From the NCBI GenBank assembly GCA_023432075.1, contig JAEYVD010000332.1, positions 1 to 9,009 of the forward strand: a DNA stretch of 9,009 nt, given 5' to 3'. This DNA comes from Pseudomonadota bacterium. GTDB lineage: Bacteria; Pseudomonadota; Gammaproteobacteria; Burkholderiales; Burkholderiaceae_B. Shown piece by piece: positions 1 to 6,430 of this stretch. Position 1 is the stretch's first letter. The number at the start of each line of letters is the position of its first letter. The position numbers and the translations under genes were made by a program. Under the pieces are notes generated by a model. The model was given only the letters and a program-made list of their open reading frames with translations, was not told the DNA's origin and did not search any database.

Positions 1-1469
1 GGGTGCGTGGCCGTCCATTCCGGGCGGTCCATCGGCGTGGCGCCGACGAAGTCCGCTGCGCCGCGCGTGTTGATGATGATGTTTTCCAGGCTGCCGAATT
101 CGTCGGCCAGCGTGCGGCCGCCCGCGCCCACGGTCGTGCCGACGAGCGGGATCCATTGGCCCGTGCCGTCGGCGTCAAAGCGCGCGACGTACAGCGTGCC
201 CTTGTCCAGGTACTTCGCGCCCACGGCGAGGCGGTCGGTGCGCTCGGCATCCTTCGGATCCCACACGGCTTCCGACACGAAGCGGTAGATGTACTCGAAA
301 CGGGAATCGTCGCCGCTGTAGAAGGCGAGCGGCTTGCCGGCTTCGGGCATGGCGTAGGCGCAGCCTTCGTGCGCGAAGCGGCCCATCGCGGTGCGCTTGG
401 TGGCGATGCTGTTTTCGTTGAACGGATCGATCTCGACCAGGTAGCCAAAGCCGTTGACTTCGTTGCGCCAATCCTGTGTGAAGTCGGCGCCGGTCTCGGT
501 GACGTTAAAGCGCGCGAACTCGCCCTGGACTTCCAGCGGATCGTTGGCGCCCGTTTCCCATTGGTAGCGGCCGACGGTATCCGGCACGCCGACGCGAAGC
601 TGGTGCGCGGGCCGCGTGCCGGTGTTCACGAAGCAGGCAGCCCAGTTCTCTTCAGCGGTGATGTACGTGCCCCACGGGGTGAAGCCGTTGCCGCAGTTGT
701 TGTTCGTGCCGCGCACCATCGTGCCGTTGGGCGAGTACGGGGTCTTGACCCAGTCCGTGCCGCCGACCGGGCCGGCCAGCTTCATCGGCGTGGCCGACGT
801 GAAGCGGCGGTTGTAGCGCGAGTTGTGAACGATGTTCCAGCGGCCGTTCTCCAGGCGCACGTGCAGGATCGCCACGCCGTGCGCGTTGATCTCCTTGCGG
901 ATTTCCTCGATGGGGCGGACGCCTGCGACGTTGGTCGGGCCGTTCGGGTGCAGCGCGTCCTGGTCGATGTATTCATGGTTGATCGCCAGCAGGCCTTCGG
1001 TGGAGCTGCCATTGATCGGGAAAAAGTGCATGCCGTCGTGGTGCATGCCGGTGGAGTTGAGCAGGTCCGTCGAGCTGTTGTTGCCGTTGCGGTCCCAAGG
1101 ATTGGCGTTGTCGTTGAACGGCGTGCCCCACGGCGCAAACACGTGGGCGATGTAGCCGGCCGGCACGACACAGGCGTCGGTCATGGAGGTGGGCAGGGAT
1201 TCGAAGCCCAGCTTGACCGGGGCCGGGGCGGGCGGCTGGGTGCCGGGCACTTCCGGCGCCGGGGTCTGACCGCCGCCATTGTCGACAGGGCCGTCATCGT
1301 CGTCGCTGCCATTACAGCCGGCCAGGCCCAGGCTGGTCATCGTCGCGAACGCGGCGGCGATGCCGCCGCGCATCACCATGCGGCGGGACATGTTCTTTTC
1401 GAGGATCTCGCTGAACGGGGTGCTCTGGCTGGGATTGCGGACAGTCTTGTCGGAGATGGACTTGCTCAT
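1..1469 (-). CDS. phoX: PhoX family alkaline phosphatase (partial, C-terminus outside window)
   Basis: PhoX-type (DUF839) phosphatase, a Ca/Fe-dependent exported monoesterase that releases phosphate from organic phosphates. The ATG at 1469 is preceded by AGGAG at 1475-1479. I read 489 residues; the family is usually about 600-700, so the C-terminal part lies beyond base 1. The N-terminus has a twin-arginine motif (S28-R29-R30-M-V-M), a hydrophobic stretch and a possible lipobox L49-A-G-C52, followed by an acidic and Pro/Gly-rich linker. Family signatures are the NHEY segment, the block N-C259-G-N-G-F-T-P-W-G followed by E273-E274 (in known PhoX this Cys/Glu block binds the metal centre), and a later R-F-A-H-E-G motif. 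The gene is transcribed alone from a Pho-box promoter at 1513-1546. Family assignment is secure; the lipoprotein anchor is inferred. A long open frame on the opposite strand is a shadow of this gene. Confidence 0.95.
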   Translation of the reverse strand, partial: MSKSISDKTVRNPSQSTPFSEILEKNMSRRMVMRGGIAAAFATMTSLGLAGCNGSDDDDGPVDNGGGQTPAPEVPGTQPPAPAPVKLGFESLPTSMTDACVVPAGYIAHVFAPWGTPFNDNANPWDRNGNNSSTDLLNSTGMHHDGMHFFPINGSSTEGLLAINHEYIDQDALHPNGPTNVAGVRPIEEIRKEINAHGVAILHVRLENGRWNIVHNSRYNRRFTSATPMKLAGPVGGTDWVKTPYSPNGTMVRGTNNNCGNGFTPWGTYITAEENWAACFVNTGTRPAHQLRVGVPDTVGRYQWETGANDPLEVQGEFARFNVTETGADFTQDWRNEVNGFGYLVEIDPFNENSIATKRTAMGRFAHEGCAYAMPEAGKPLAFYSGDDSRFEYIYRFVSEAVWDPKDAERTDRLAVGAKYLDKGTLYVARFDADGTGQWIPLVGTTVGAGGRTLADEFGSLENIIINTRGAADFVGATPMDRPEWTATH

Positions 1470-1512
1470 TGGAACTCCTGGCTTTGGGTCTGGTGCCCGA
1501 TGGGGACGAGCA

Positions 1513-1546
1513 ATACTAGAAGTCCGAAGTGAAAGGTTAATGACAG
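1513..1546 (-). promoter_or_regulatory. Pho box and -10 element of the phoX promoter
   Basis: Reading the - strand, 1546 to 1529 is CTGTCAT-TAAC-CTTTCAC. These are two 7-base PhoB half-sites (CTGTCAT consensus) at the canonical 11-base period; the first is perfect and the second matches 5 of 7. A third, degenerate unit (ATTTCAG, 4 of 7) sits one period upstream at 1557-1551. Ten bases after the box is TAGTAT (1518-1513), a 4-of-6 match to the -10 hexamer. This is the spacing expected where a Pho box replaces the -35 element. Transcription should start near 1506, giving a leader of about 37 bases. PhoB control is inferred from the site and from the phosphatase it precedes. Confidence 0.85.
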
Positions 1547-1582
1547 TTGTCTGAAATCCCGGCGTGCGCGAACCGCGTGCCC

Positions 1583-1622
1583 ACAAAACAAATGGCTGAC
1601 CCCGCATGCGCGGGCGTCAGCC
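1583..1622 (-). terminator. Rho-independent terminator of the SecD-like gene
   Basis: Arms GGCTGAC (1594-1600) and GTCAGCC (1616-1622) pair perfectly and extend inward through further G/C pairs (CCCGC with GCGGGC, slightly offset) around a GC-rich loop. On the - strand the stem is followed by the T-rich run ATTTGTTTTG (1593-1584). It lies 26 bases past the stop codon at 1649, so it ends that transcript before the phoX promoter. Confidence 0.8.
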
Positions 1623-1648
1623 ACGGGACCGGATGAGGGCAGGCGCGT

Positions 1649-2044
1649 CTATCTGTTCTCGTCGTCCATCGTCAGCGCGCCGTCCTTCATGATCCCTTGC
1701 GCGATCTCTTCGGCCGACTTGCCGGCAAAGCCATGTTCGCCGGCGGTGATGCGCAGGCTGTCGCCCTCCAGCGGACTCATCAGCGTGGCCGAGGACAGAA
1801 GCATGCCGTTCGCGCGGAACTGCACGCGCTGGCCCACCCGCTCGCGTGTGAAGTTCGCCAGCGCCTTGCTGCTGTCCGGCTTGAGCTTGATGTCGACAAT
1901 GCGGGCATTGGTGTGCGGATCGGCGCCGGGCGTGGCCTGCTCGACCTGCAGGGTGACGGATTCGGCGAGGGCGGCAAGGGGGGCGGCGGCGGCAAGCGCC
2001 GCGGCCAGCGCGGTGGCCAGCATGGGATGTCGCATGGACGGCAT
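1649..2044 (-). CDS. Small secreted protein with a SecDF P1-head-like domain
   Basis: 131 residues. The ATG at 2044 is chosen because AAGGAG (2057-2052) lies 7 bases upstream; longer readings of the frame have no ribosome site and would bury the signal peptide. Residues 1-27 form a Sec signal peptide with an Ala/Leu-rich core and a probable cut after A-L-A27. Residues about 43-104 (N-A-R-I-V-D-I-K-L ... F-T-R-E-R-V-G-Q-R-V-Q-F ... N-G-M-L-L-S-S-A ... L-R-I-T) resemble the P1 head subdomain of SecD, where a beta strand, an FT..RvG helix and an 'x-G-x-x-x-S-x-P' strand recur. SecD's membrane segments and rest of the protein are absent, so this is a stand-alone periplasmic copy and not a translocase subunit. 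Role unknown. It is transcribed divergently from the gene at 2168 and followed by a terminator at 1583-1622. Confidence 0.75.
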   Translation of the reverse strand: MPSMRHPMLATALAAALAAAAPLAALAESVTLQVEQATPGADPHTNARIVDIKLKPDSSKALANFTRERVGQRVQFRANGMLLSSATLMSPLEGDSLRITAGEHGFAGKSAEEIAQGIMKDGALTMDDENR

Positions 2045-2167
2045 GGAAACGCTCCTTCTGATGGACGACGGCTCCATCCTATACGGATCCCCTCGGGCGG
2101 GGATGACCGTCTGATATATTCCTGACGAAATTTTGCCGGCAGGGGCCGCGCCCGAGGACACTGAGAA

Positions 2168-2620
2168 ATGACCCTGATTGCACGCGCGACCTGCCTGCTG
2201 TCCATCGCACTTCTGGCGGGCACGGCCCACGCCGGTTCCGCGCCCGCGTCGCTGTCGTGCGTGTCCGAGAGCGGCAAGGTGGCGCTCAAGGGCGAGATTC
2301 CTTCGCCGTCTTCCGACGAACTGGCGCTGACGCTGACGTACGCCGCGGCCACGCTGTCGTTCACGGCCGATGACGCGCCGGGATATGTGGTCGCCAATTT
2401 CTCGCAGTCGGTCTTCACGCTAGTTGCGCCGGCCGACGGGCAGGCGCTGACGCTGTACGCGTTGCCGTCCACTGTCGCCGTGAAAAAGACCGCAGACGGC
2501 GACATGGCGGGCACGTTCCAGGCCAAGTTGCTGGGCCCGCGTCCCGGGGGCAAGGCGGCCAGCGGCTATCCCGCGCCGCTGCAGGCCACGTTGAACTGCG
2601 AGTACCGCTATTCGCTGTAG
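2168..2620 (+). CDS. Exported hypothetical protein
   Basis: 150 residues; I do not recognise the family. GAGGA at 2154-2158 lies 9 bases before the ATG. Residues 1-22 look like a Sec signal peptide with a basic start, a hydrophobic core (C-L-L-S-I-A-L-L-A) and an A-H-A22 cleavage site. The mature part is rich in Thr, Ser, Ala and Val in alternating patterns, suggesting beta structure. It contains only two cysteines, C31 near its start and C144 near its end, which could form a disulfide closing the domain in the periplasm. It faces away from the SecD-like gene across a 123-base gap that includes an AT-rich patch (TGATATATT, 2112-2120) where a promoter could lie. No transmembrane anchor is visible after the signal peptide. 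Confidence 0.7.
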   Translation: MTLIARATCLLSIALLAGTAHAGSAPASLSCVSESGKVALKGEIPSPSSDELALTLTYAAATLSFTADDAPGYVVANFSQSVFTLVAPADGQALTLYALPSTVAVKKTADGDMAGTFQAKLLGPRPGGKAASGYPAPLQATLNCEYRYSL

Positions 2621-2674
2621 GTCCGGCCCGCCGGGTTCACGGTCCCGCCATTGATTTGCGCAGTTGCGCCGCAT

Positions 2675-2704
2675 TTGACGGGCGGGATGCCGCGCGCCCA
2701 CAAT
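2675..2704 (+). promoter_or_regulatory. Possible sigma-70 promoter of the decarboxylase-family gene
   Basis: TTGACG (2675-2680, 5 of 6 to the -35 consensus) and CACAAT (2699-2704, 4 of 6 to the -10 consensus) are separated by 18 bases. Transcription would start about 55 bases before the ATG at 2767. There is no clear terminator after the preceding gene, so readthrough is also possible. Confidence 0.35.
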
Positions 2705-2766
2705 CGGCCGGACGACAACCGGCAGGCGGGCCGGCGATGCCCGCCGCCACGATCCCGGAGGAACCC

Positions 2767-3180
2767 ATGGCAGACACCCAGAAAGAAACCCAGGCGCTGT
2801 TCGATCAAGGCCTGGCGCTGCGCCGCGAAGTGCTCGGCGCCGATTATGTCGACGGATCGCTCGCGCGCGCCAACGACTTCATGATGGCGTTCCAGAACAT
2901 CACCACGGAGTGGTGCTGGGGCTATACGTGGGGCCGTCCCGGGCTGGAGAAGAAAACGCGCAGCATGCTCAATCTGGCCATGCTGACGGCCCTTAACCGT
3001 CCGGCCGAGATCAAGCTGCACGTCAAGGGCGCGCTGAACAACGGTGTGACGGTTGAAGAGATCAAGGAGATTCTCTTGCAGGCCACGGTGTATTGCGGCA
3101 TTCCCGCGGGGCTGGACGCCTTCAAGGTGGCCAATCAGGTGCTGGAAGAGGAAGGCGCGTTCAAGGCGCAGCAGCCCTGA
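2767..3180 (+). CDS. Carboxymuconolactone decarboxylase family protein (PcaC-like)
   Basis: 137 residues, close to the usual length of 4-carboxymuconolactone decarboxylase (EC 4.1.1.44), the beta-ketoadipate pathway enzyme that decarboxylates gamma-carboxymuconolactone. The ATG at 2767 follows GGAGGAA (2757-2763). The CMD core is well kept: W-C-W-G-Y-T-W-G-R-P-G-L (49-60), K-T-R-S-M-L-N-L-A (63-71), L-N-R-P-A-E-I-K-L-H85, N-N-G-V-T-V-E-E-I-K-E (91-101) and Q-A-T-V-Y-C110-G-I-P-A (105-114). The paired CxxC of the AhpD peroxidase branch is absent, which favours the gamma-CMD branch. No other pca gene is nearby, so a role in protocatechuate breakdown is inferred from family only; many stand-alone CMD proteins have unknown substrates. 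The 255 bases after it separate it from the next operon. Confidence 0.88.
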   Translation: MADTQKETQALFDQGLALRREVLGADYVDGSLARANDFMMAFQNITTEWCWGYTWGRPGLEKKTRSMLNLAMLTALNRPAEIKLHVKGALNNGVTVEEIKEILLQATVYCGIPAGLDAFKVANQVLEEEGAFKAQQP

Positions 3181-3251
3181 GGCCCGTGCCGCGCGAAAAG
3201 CGGCAGGAATCGCGCGGTGCTTTCCGCCTTGCGCTCCCCGCCGTCAGGCTA

Positions 3252-3285
3252 TGATGAACTGTCATCAAGTGTGTTACAAACACAC
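3252..3285 (+). repeat. Two adjacent inverted repeats upstream of the glycosylation operon
   Basis: Repeat 1 is TGATGA (3252-3257), four bases, then TCATCA (3262-3267). Repeat 2 is GTGTGTT (3269-3275), ACA, then AACACAC (3279-3285). Both are perfect and separated by one base. They adjoin a strongly AT-rich stretch (3276-3302) inside otherwise GC-rich DNA, where a promoter for the downstream operon would be expected (TTGAAA at 3291-3296 is -35-like, but no good -10 partner is seen). They could be operators for a transcription factor. No family can be named. Confidence 0.4.
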
Positions 3286-3353
3286 AGATTTTGAAATAAA
3301 ACGCATACGTTTCACGGCAGGGCTGCGTCACGCGGGCCTGCGTCTGACATTCC

Positions 3354-3383
3354 GCGTCCGCGCCTTGGGCGCGGGCGCATTTT
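3354..3383 (+). terminator. Terminator or attenuator hairpin before the HAD gene
   Basis: GCGTCCGCGCC (3354-3364) and GGCGCGGGCGC (3368-3378) form an 11-pair stem with one G-U pair and a TTG loop, followed by ATTTT (3379-3383). It ends 52 bases before the ATG at 3436. It could end the transcript of the gene at 2767. It could also act as an attenuator of the downstream operon if that operon's promoter lies in the AT-rich stretch near 3276-3302. CGCGGGC at 3331-3337 repeats the right arm (3370-3376) and could pair with the left arm instead, giving a competing structure. Confidence 0.55.
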
Positions 3384-3435
3384 CCGGCACAGTTTGCGAC
3401 GTCATGGCCCGCCCGGGCTGCGCCGCGAAAGCAGT

Positions 3436-4059
3436 ATGGCTACACAAACGCAGTTTCCCGATTCCACGCGCGTGATCGCAGCCTTCGACTTTGACGGCAC
3501 GCTCACCCAGCGCGACACGTTCGTCCCCTTTCTGGCCCATTTGTCGTGGGTCCGTTTTCTGACGGCGCTCTTGCAGACCGCCCCGGCGCTGGCGGCCTTT
3601 GCCATGCGCCTGCGCAGCAACGAAGACGCGAAAAGATCCCTGTGCCGCGCCGCGTTGCGCGGGCGTCCGCGCGCCGAACTGGCGCACATCGCCCGCGCGT
3701 GGGTGCACACCATCCCGCTGCGGCCGGCGCTCATCGAGCGGCTGCGCTGGCACCAGCAGCGCGGCGACCGCTGCGTGCTGGTCAGCGCCTCGCCCGATAT
3801 CTATCTGGAAGAAGTGGCGCGCTACCTGGGCTTTGACGATCTCATCTGCACCCGCATGGCGGTGGACGCGCAGGGCCGCCTGACCGGCGACTTTGACGGC
3901 CACAACTGCTGGGGACCCGAAAAGCTGCGACGCCTGACCGAACGCTTCGGCGGCACGGACCAATACGAACTGCATGCCTACGGCGACAGCCGCGGCGATC
4001 AGTGGCTCATCGACGCGGCGCAACACGCTTGGTATCGCGGGCAGGCGGTCAAACCATGA
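3436..4059 (+). CDS. HAD superfamily IB hydrolase (phosphatase)
   Basis: 207 residues, a phosphoserine-phosphatase-like HAD-IB enzyme that uses an aspartyl-phosphate intermediate and Mg. Motif I is D18-F-D20-G-T-L-T, motif II is V-L-V-S117-A-S, the motif III lysine is probably K163 in G-P-E-K, and motif IV is G-D184-S-R-G-D188. Residues about 35-90 form the helical cap typical of subclass I. All catalytic residues are present, so it should be active. The ATG at 3436 gives the first well-conserved start; its ribosome site is weak (GAAAG). It overlaps the next gene by 4 bases (ATGA), so the two are translationally coupled. In other bacteria HAD-IB domains are found next to or fused with UbiA-type phosphoribosyltransferases. 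By inference, its substrate is polyprenyl-phosphoryl-5-phosphoribose. The protein is cytosolic, with no signal peptide. Confidence 0.88.
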   Translation: MATQTQFPDSTRVIAAFDFDGTLTQRDTFVPFLAHLSWVRFLTALLQTAPALAAFAMRLRSNEDAKRSLCRAALRGRPRAELAHIARAWVHTIPLRPALIERLRWHQQRGDRCVLVSASPDIYLEEVARYLGFDDLICTRMAVDAQGRLTGDFDGHNCWGPEKLRRLTERFGGTDQYELHAYGDSRGDQWLIDAAQHAWYRGQAVKP

Positions 4060-4937
4060 GCGCCTGGCTTTCCCTCTTGCGTCCGCAGCAGTGGCTGAAG
4101 AACGGCTTCGTGCTGATCGGCCTGATCTTCAGCCACGGCTGGTCGGACCCGGCGCTGGTGTTCGCGGTCGGCGTGGGCTTTGTGGCGTTTTGCCTGGCTT
4201 CCAGCGCGGTGTATGTCCTGAACCACTATCACGACCGCGCCGCCGATGCGGTTCATCCCAAGAAGCGGTTGCGCGCCATCGCCAGCGGCCGGGTGAGCCT
4301 GCCCGCCGCCCGCGCGCTGATCGCGGTGCTGTTCTGCGCGGCGCTGGGCCTGCCGCTTGTGTGCGGATTGTGGCCGGTGGCGCTGGCCGTGGCCGGCTAC
4401 CTGACCTTGAACATTGCCTACACGCTGAGCCTGAAACACAAGGTGCTGGTCGATGTGTTCTGCATCGCGGCCGGCTTCATGATCCGCCTGGCTTGCGGCA
4501 CCTATGCGGTGGGCATCATCCCGTCCCGCTGGATGCTGCTGTGCAGTTTCATGCTGACCCTGTTCCTGGGATTTGCCAAACGGCGCGCAGAGATTGCTTC
4601 GGCGCCCCTGGATGCGCCGGCGTCGGAAGGCAGCACGCGTACCGTGCTGCGGCACTATTCGCCCCAACTGCTGGACATCCTGGTGGCCATTACCGCCAGC
4701 ACGACGCTGCTGGCGTATGGCCTTTACACGGTTGACTCGGACACTGCCGCGCTGCACGGGACGCAGCAGCTGATCATCACGCTGCCCATCGTCACGTTCG
4801 GCGTGTTTCGTTATCTGTACCTGCTGTACAAGGGCGGATCGGGCGAAGAGCCGGGCCGCGATCTGCTTGCCGACAACCAGATCCGCCTGGCGGTGCTGGC
4901 CTGGGTGGCCGTGGTGGTTTTGCTTGTAAGGACGTAG
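4056..4937 (+). CDS. UbiA family prenyltransferase, decaprenyl-phosphate phosphoribosyltransferase-like
   Basis: 293 residues with about eight to nine membrane segments. Features match the DPPR synthase branch (Rv3806c in mycobacteria), which moves phosphoribose from PRPP to a polyprenyl phosphate on the cytosolic face. They are R9-P-Q-Q-W-L-K-N-G at the start, the first polar motif N56-H57-Y-H-D60-R-A-A-D64 followed by H67-P-K-K-R-L-R-A-I-A-S-G, the second motif Y122-T-L-S-L-K-H-K-V-L-V-D133, and F173-A-K-R-R-A-E. The usual NDxxDxxxD has His57 instead of the first Asp, while Asp60 and Asp64 are kept. Quinone or heme prenyltransferases (UbiA, CyoE) lack the HPxKR..IASG block, so I disfavour them. 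It starts inside the stop of the HAD gene and ends two bases before the SMR gene. Lipid chain length and sugar cannot be read from sequence. Confidence 0.88.
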   Translation: MSAWLSLLRPQQWLKNGFVLIGLIFSHGWSDPALVFAVGVGFVAFCLASSAVYVLNHYHDRAADAVHPKKRLRAIASGRVSLPAARALIAVLFCAALGLPLVCGLWPVALAVAGYLTLNIAYTLSLKHKVLVDVFCIAAGFMIRLACGTYAVGIIPSRWMLLCSFMLTLFLGFAKRRAEIASAPLDAPASEGSTRTVLRHYSPQLLDILVAITASTTLLAYGLYTVDSDTAALHGTQQLIITLPIVTFGVFRYLYLLYKGGSGEEPGRDLLADNQIRLAVLAWVAVVVLLVRT

Positions 4938-4939
4938 AC

Positions 4940-5278
4940 ATGGCATATCTTTGGCTGATCCTCAGCGGGGCTTGCAGCGTGGCGGCCAGTGTGGCGCTCA
5001 AGGCGGCGGGAAGCAGCGCCGCGCAAGCGGCCGCGCCGTCCCTCCTAAGTCAGGCGCTGCCCTATCTGGGCGCCATCGGCGCGTACGGACTGGGCTTTGG
5101 TTTTTACGCGCTGGCGCTGCGCCAGCTGGATCTGACGCTGGCCTACCCGTTGATGGTGGCCTTTGCGATCGCTGGCGTGTTTGCCTACGGCCTGTTGTCG
5201 GGCACGGAGACCATCACCGCCATGCGGATGGCGGGCGCGGCGTTCATCGCCATTGGCGTCTTCCTGATTTCGAAATAG
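4940..5278 (+). CDS. SMR/DMT-type small membrane protein, ArnE-like candidate lipid-sugar flippase
   Basis: 112 residues with four membrane segments (about 2-22, 36-58, 63-87, 92-111). AAGGA at 4928-4932 sits inside the end of the UbiA gene. The L-A-Y-P-L-M-V motif of the small multidrug resistance fold is present in segment 3. The segment-1 glutamate essential for drug/proton exchange in EmrE (E14) is replaced by Ser13 in S13-V-A-A-S-V-A-L-K21. This S-V-A pattern resembles ArnE, which with ArnF flips undecaprenyl-phosphate-aminoarabinose. Together with its place between a lipid-linked sugar synthase and two membrane proteins, this suggests it flips polyprenyl-phosphate-pentose across the inner membrane. 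It could act as a homodimer or with a partner encoded elsewhere. The function is inferred; the fold is secure. Confidence 0.85.
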   Translation: MAYLWLILSGACSVAASVALKAAGSSAAQAAAPSLLSQALPYLGAIGAYGLGFGFYALALRQLDLTLAYPLMVAFAIAGVFAYGLLSGTETITAMRMAGAAFIAIGVFLISK

Positions 5279-5290
5279 GCGGGCACAGCC

Positions 5291-6430
5291 ATGCAACGAT
5301 TCTTCAATAGCGCGTGGTATCGCGGGTTTCTGCTCTGCTGCGCCTACGTCGTGGTGGCGGCGGCCGTCATGAATGGCTTCTACACGAAGTGGCGGCTCAA
5401 CGACGGTCATGCGGCCCTTGGACTGACGCAGATGGTCGAGGGCACGGCTTACCGTCCCTATGTGTATCGCCAATTTGTGCCGGCGCTGGCCAACGGCATC
5501 CAGTCGCTGCTGCCGGCGGCTACCGTGGCGCGGCTGTCCGAACGCCTTGCCGAACCACGGCGCGTGGACAGCCGCTCGGGCCTGGCGATGCGCTATCCCG
5601 GATCCGAGGCCCTCATGCCGGCCGTGACCCTGCGCTATCACCTGGTCTACTACCTGACCTTTGCCGCGCTGCTGACCTCGCTTTTCGTCATGCGCCGCGT
5701 CGCGCTGCGGGCGGGGGCCGGCGCCGCGGCCGCCACGATTGCGCCGGCGCTGCTTGCAATGGTGGTGCCGTTCTTCCTGACCGAGGGCGGCTTTTTCTAT
5801 GACTTCGTCGAGCTGATGTTCCTCATGAGCGCCGTGCTGCTGGCGCTGGGCGCATCGCGCCAGACGCCGGTACGGCTATGCGCGTTGGTGGCGCTGGCCG
5901 GGCTGGCCACCTGGAACAAGGAAGCCTTCTTCTTTTTCACGCCCGCGCTGTATCCGCTCTTGCGGCGCAACTTGCCGCGGCTGCAGGCCGCAGGCGTGGT
6001 GGCCGTGCTGCTGCTGGTGTGCGGCTGCGTCTATCTGGCGCTGCGCCTGCGCTATGCGGGCAACCCCGGTTCGACGGTCGATTACCAGCTGTGGGATAAC
6101 CTGCGCTTCTACGTGGACCCCGGCAACTGGCTGCGAACCGAGAATACCTATGGCGTCCTGCTGCCGCGCGGATTCAGCATCGTCAGCATCCTGGCCTTTG
6201 CCGGCGTTGCCATCCACGGCTGGTCGCGCCTGCCGCAGCCCCTGCGCTGGCACGCGCAGCTGGCGCTGGCGATCAATCTGCCGCTGTTCCTGCTCTTCTG
6301 CTCGCCCGGTGAAATGCGCAACCTGAGCATGCTGTATCCGTCCTTGCTGTGCCTGCTGGCGCTGGCGCTGGCCAAATGGCTGGGCCTGCAGGGCGCGTCC
6401 CAACCGGCCGTCGCCGTGGAAGTTCGATGA
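5291..6430 (+). CDS. Polytopic membrane protein, GT-C-like candidate (paralog 1)
   Basis: 379 residues; no family I can name. About eight to ten hydrophobic segments. Segment 1 (about 13-30) is followed by F-Y-T-K-W-R-L-N-D38-G-H, then R55-P-Y-V-Y-R-Q-F, an amphipathic region with A-E-P-R-R-V-D-S-R-S-G-L (87-98), P160-F-F-L-T-E-G-G-F-F-Y-D-F (160-172), W208-N-K-E-A-F-F-F-F, D276-P-G-N-W, and E341-M-R-N-L-S-M-L-Y-P near the end. An acidic residue in the first outer loop, RPYVYR and NKEA-type motifs are features I associate with GT-C-like membrane proteins, which use polyprenyl-phosphate sugars on the outer face of the membrane. It starts 12 bases after the SMR gene and overlaps its paralog by 4 bases. 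A sugar transferase is the likeliest role from context, but unproven; a polymer ligase or export component is also possible. Confidence 0.75.
   Translation: MQRFFNSAWYRGFLLCCAYVVVAAAVMNGFYTKWRLNDGHAALGLTQMVEGTAYRPYVYRQFVPALANGIQSLLPAATVARLSERLAEPRRVDSRSGLAMRYPGSEALMPAVTLRYHLVYYLTFAALLTSLFVMRRVALRAGAGAAAATIAPALLAMVVPFFLTEGGFFYDFVELMFLMSAVLLALGASRQTPVRLCALVALAGLATWNKEAFFFFTPALYPLLRRNLPRLQAAGVVAVLLLVCGCVYLALRLRYAGNPGSTVDYQLWDNLRFYVDPGNWLRTENTYGVLLPRGFSIVSILAFAGVAIHGWSRLPQPLRWHAQLALAINLPLFLLFCSPGEMRNLSMLYPSLLCLLALALAKWLGLQGASQPAVAVEVR

Noticed and set aside
3..1532. Open + frame of 509 codons opposite phoX
   Set aside because: It mirrors the codon bias of the GC-rich phoX gene, has no domain-like pattern or ribosome site, and phoX on the other strand is unambiguous.
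3187..3205. Hairpin TGCCGC/GCGGCA after the decarboxylase-family gene as its terminator
   Set aside because: Only six pairs and no T-run. The hairpin at 3354-3383 is a far better terminator.
3259..3276. CTGTCAT upstream of the glycosylation operon as a Pho box
   Set aside because: Only one half-site. The unit expected 11 bases on does not match, and the half-site is part of an inverted repeat.
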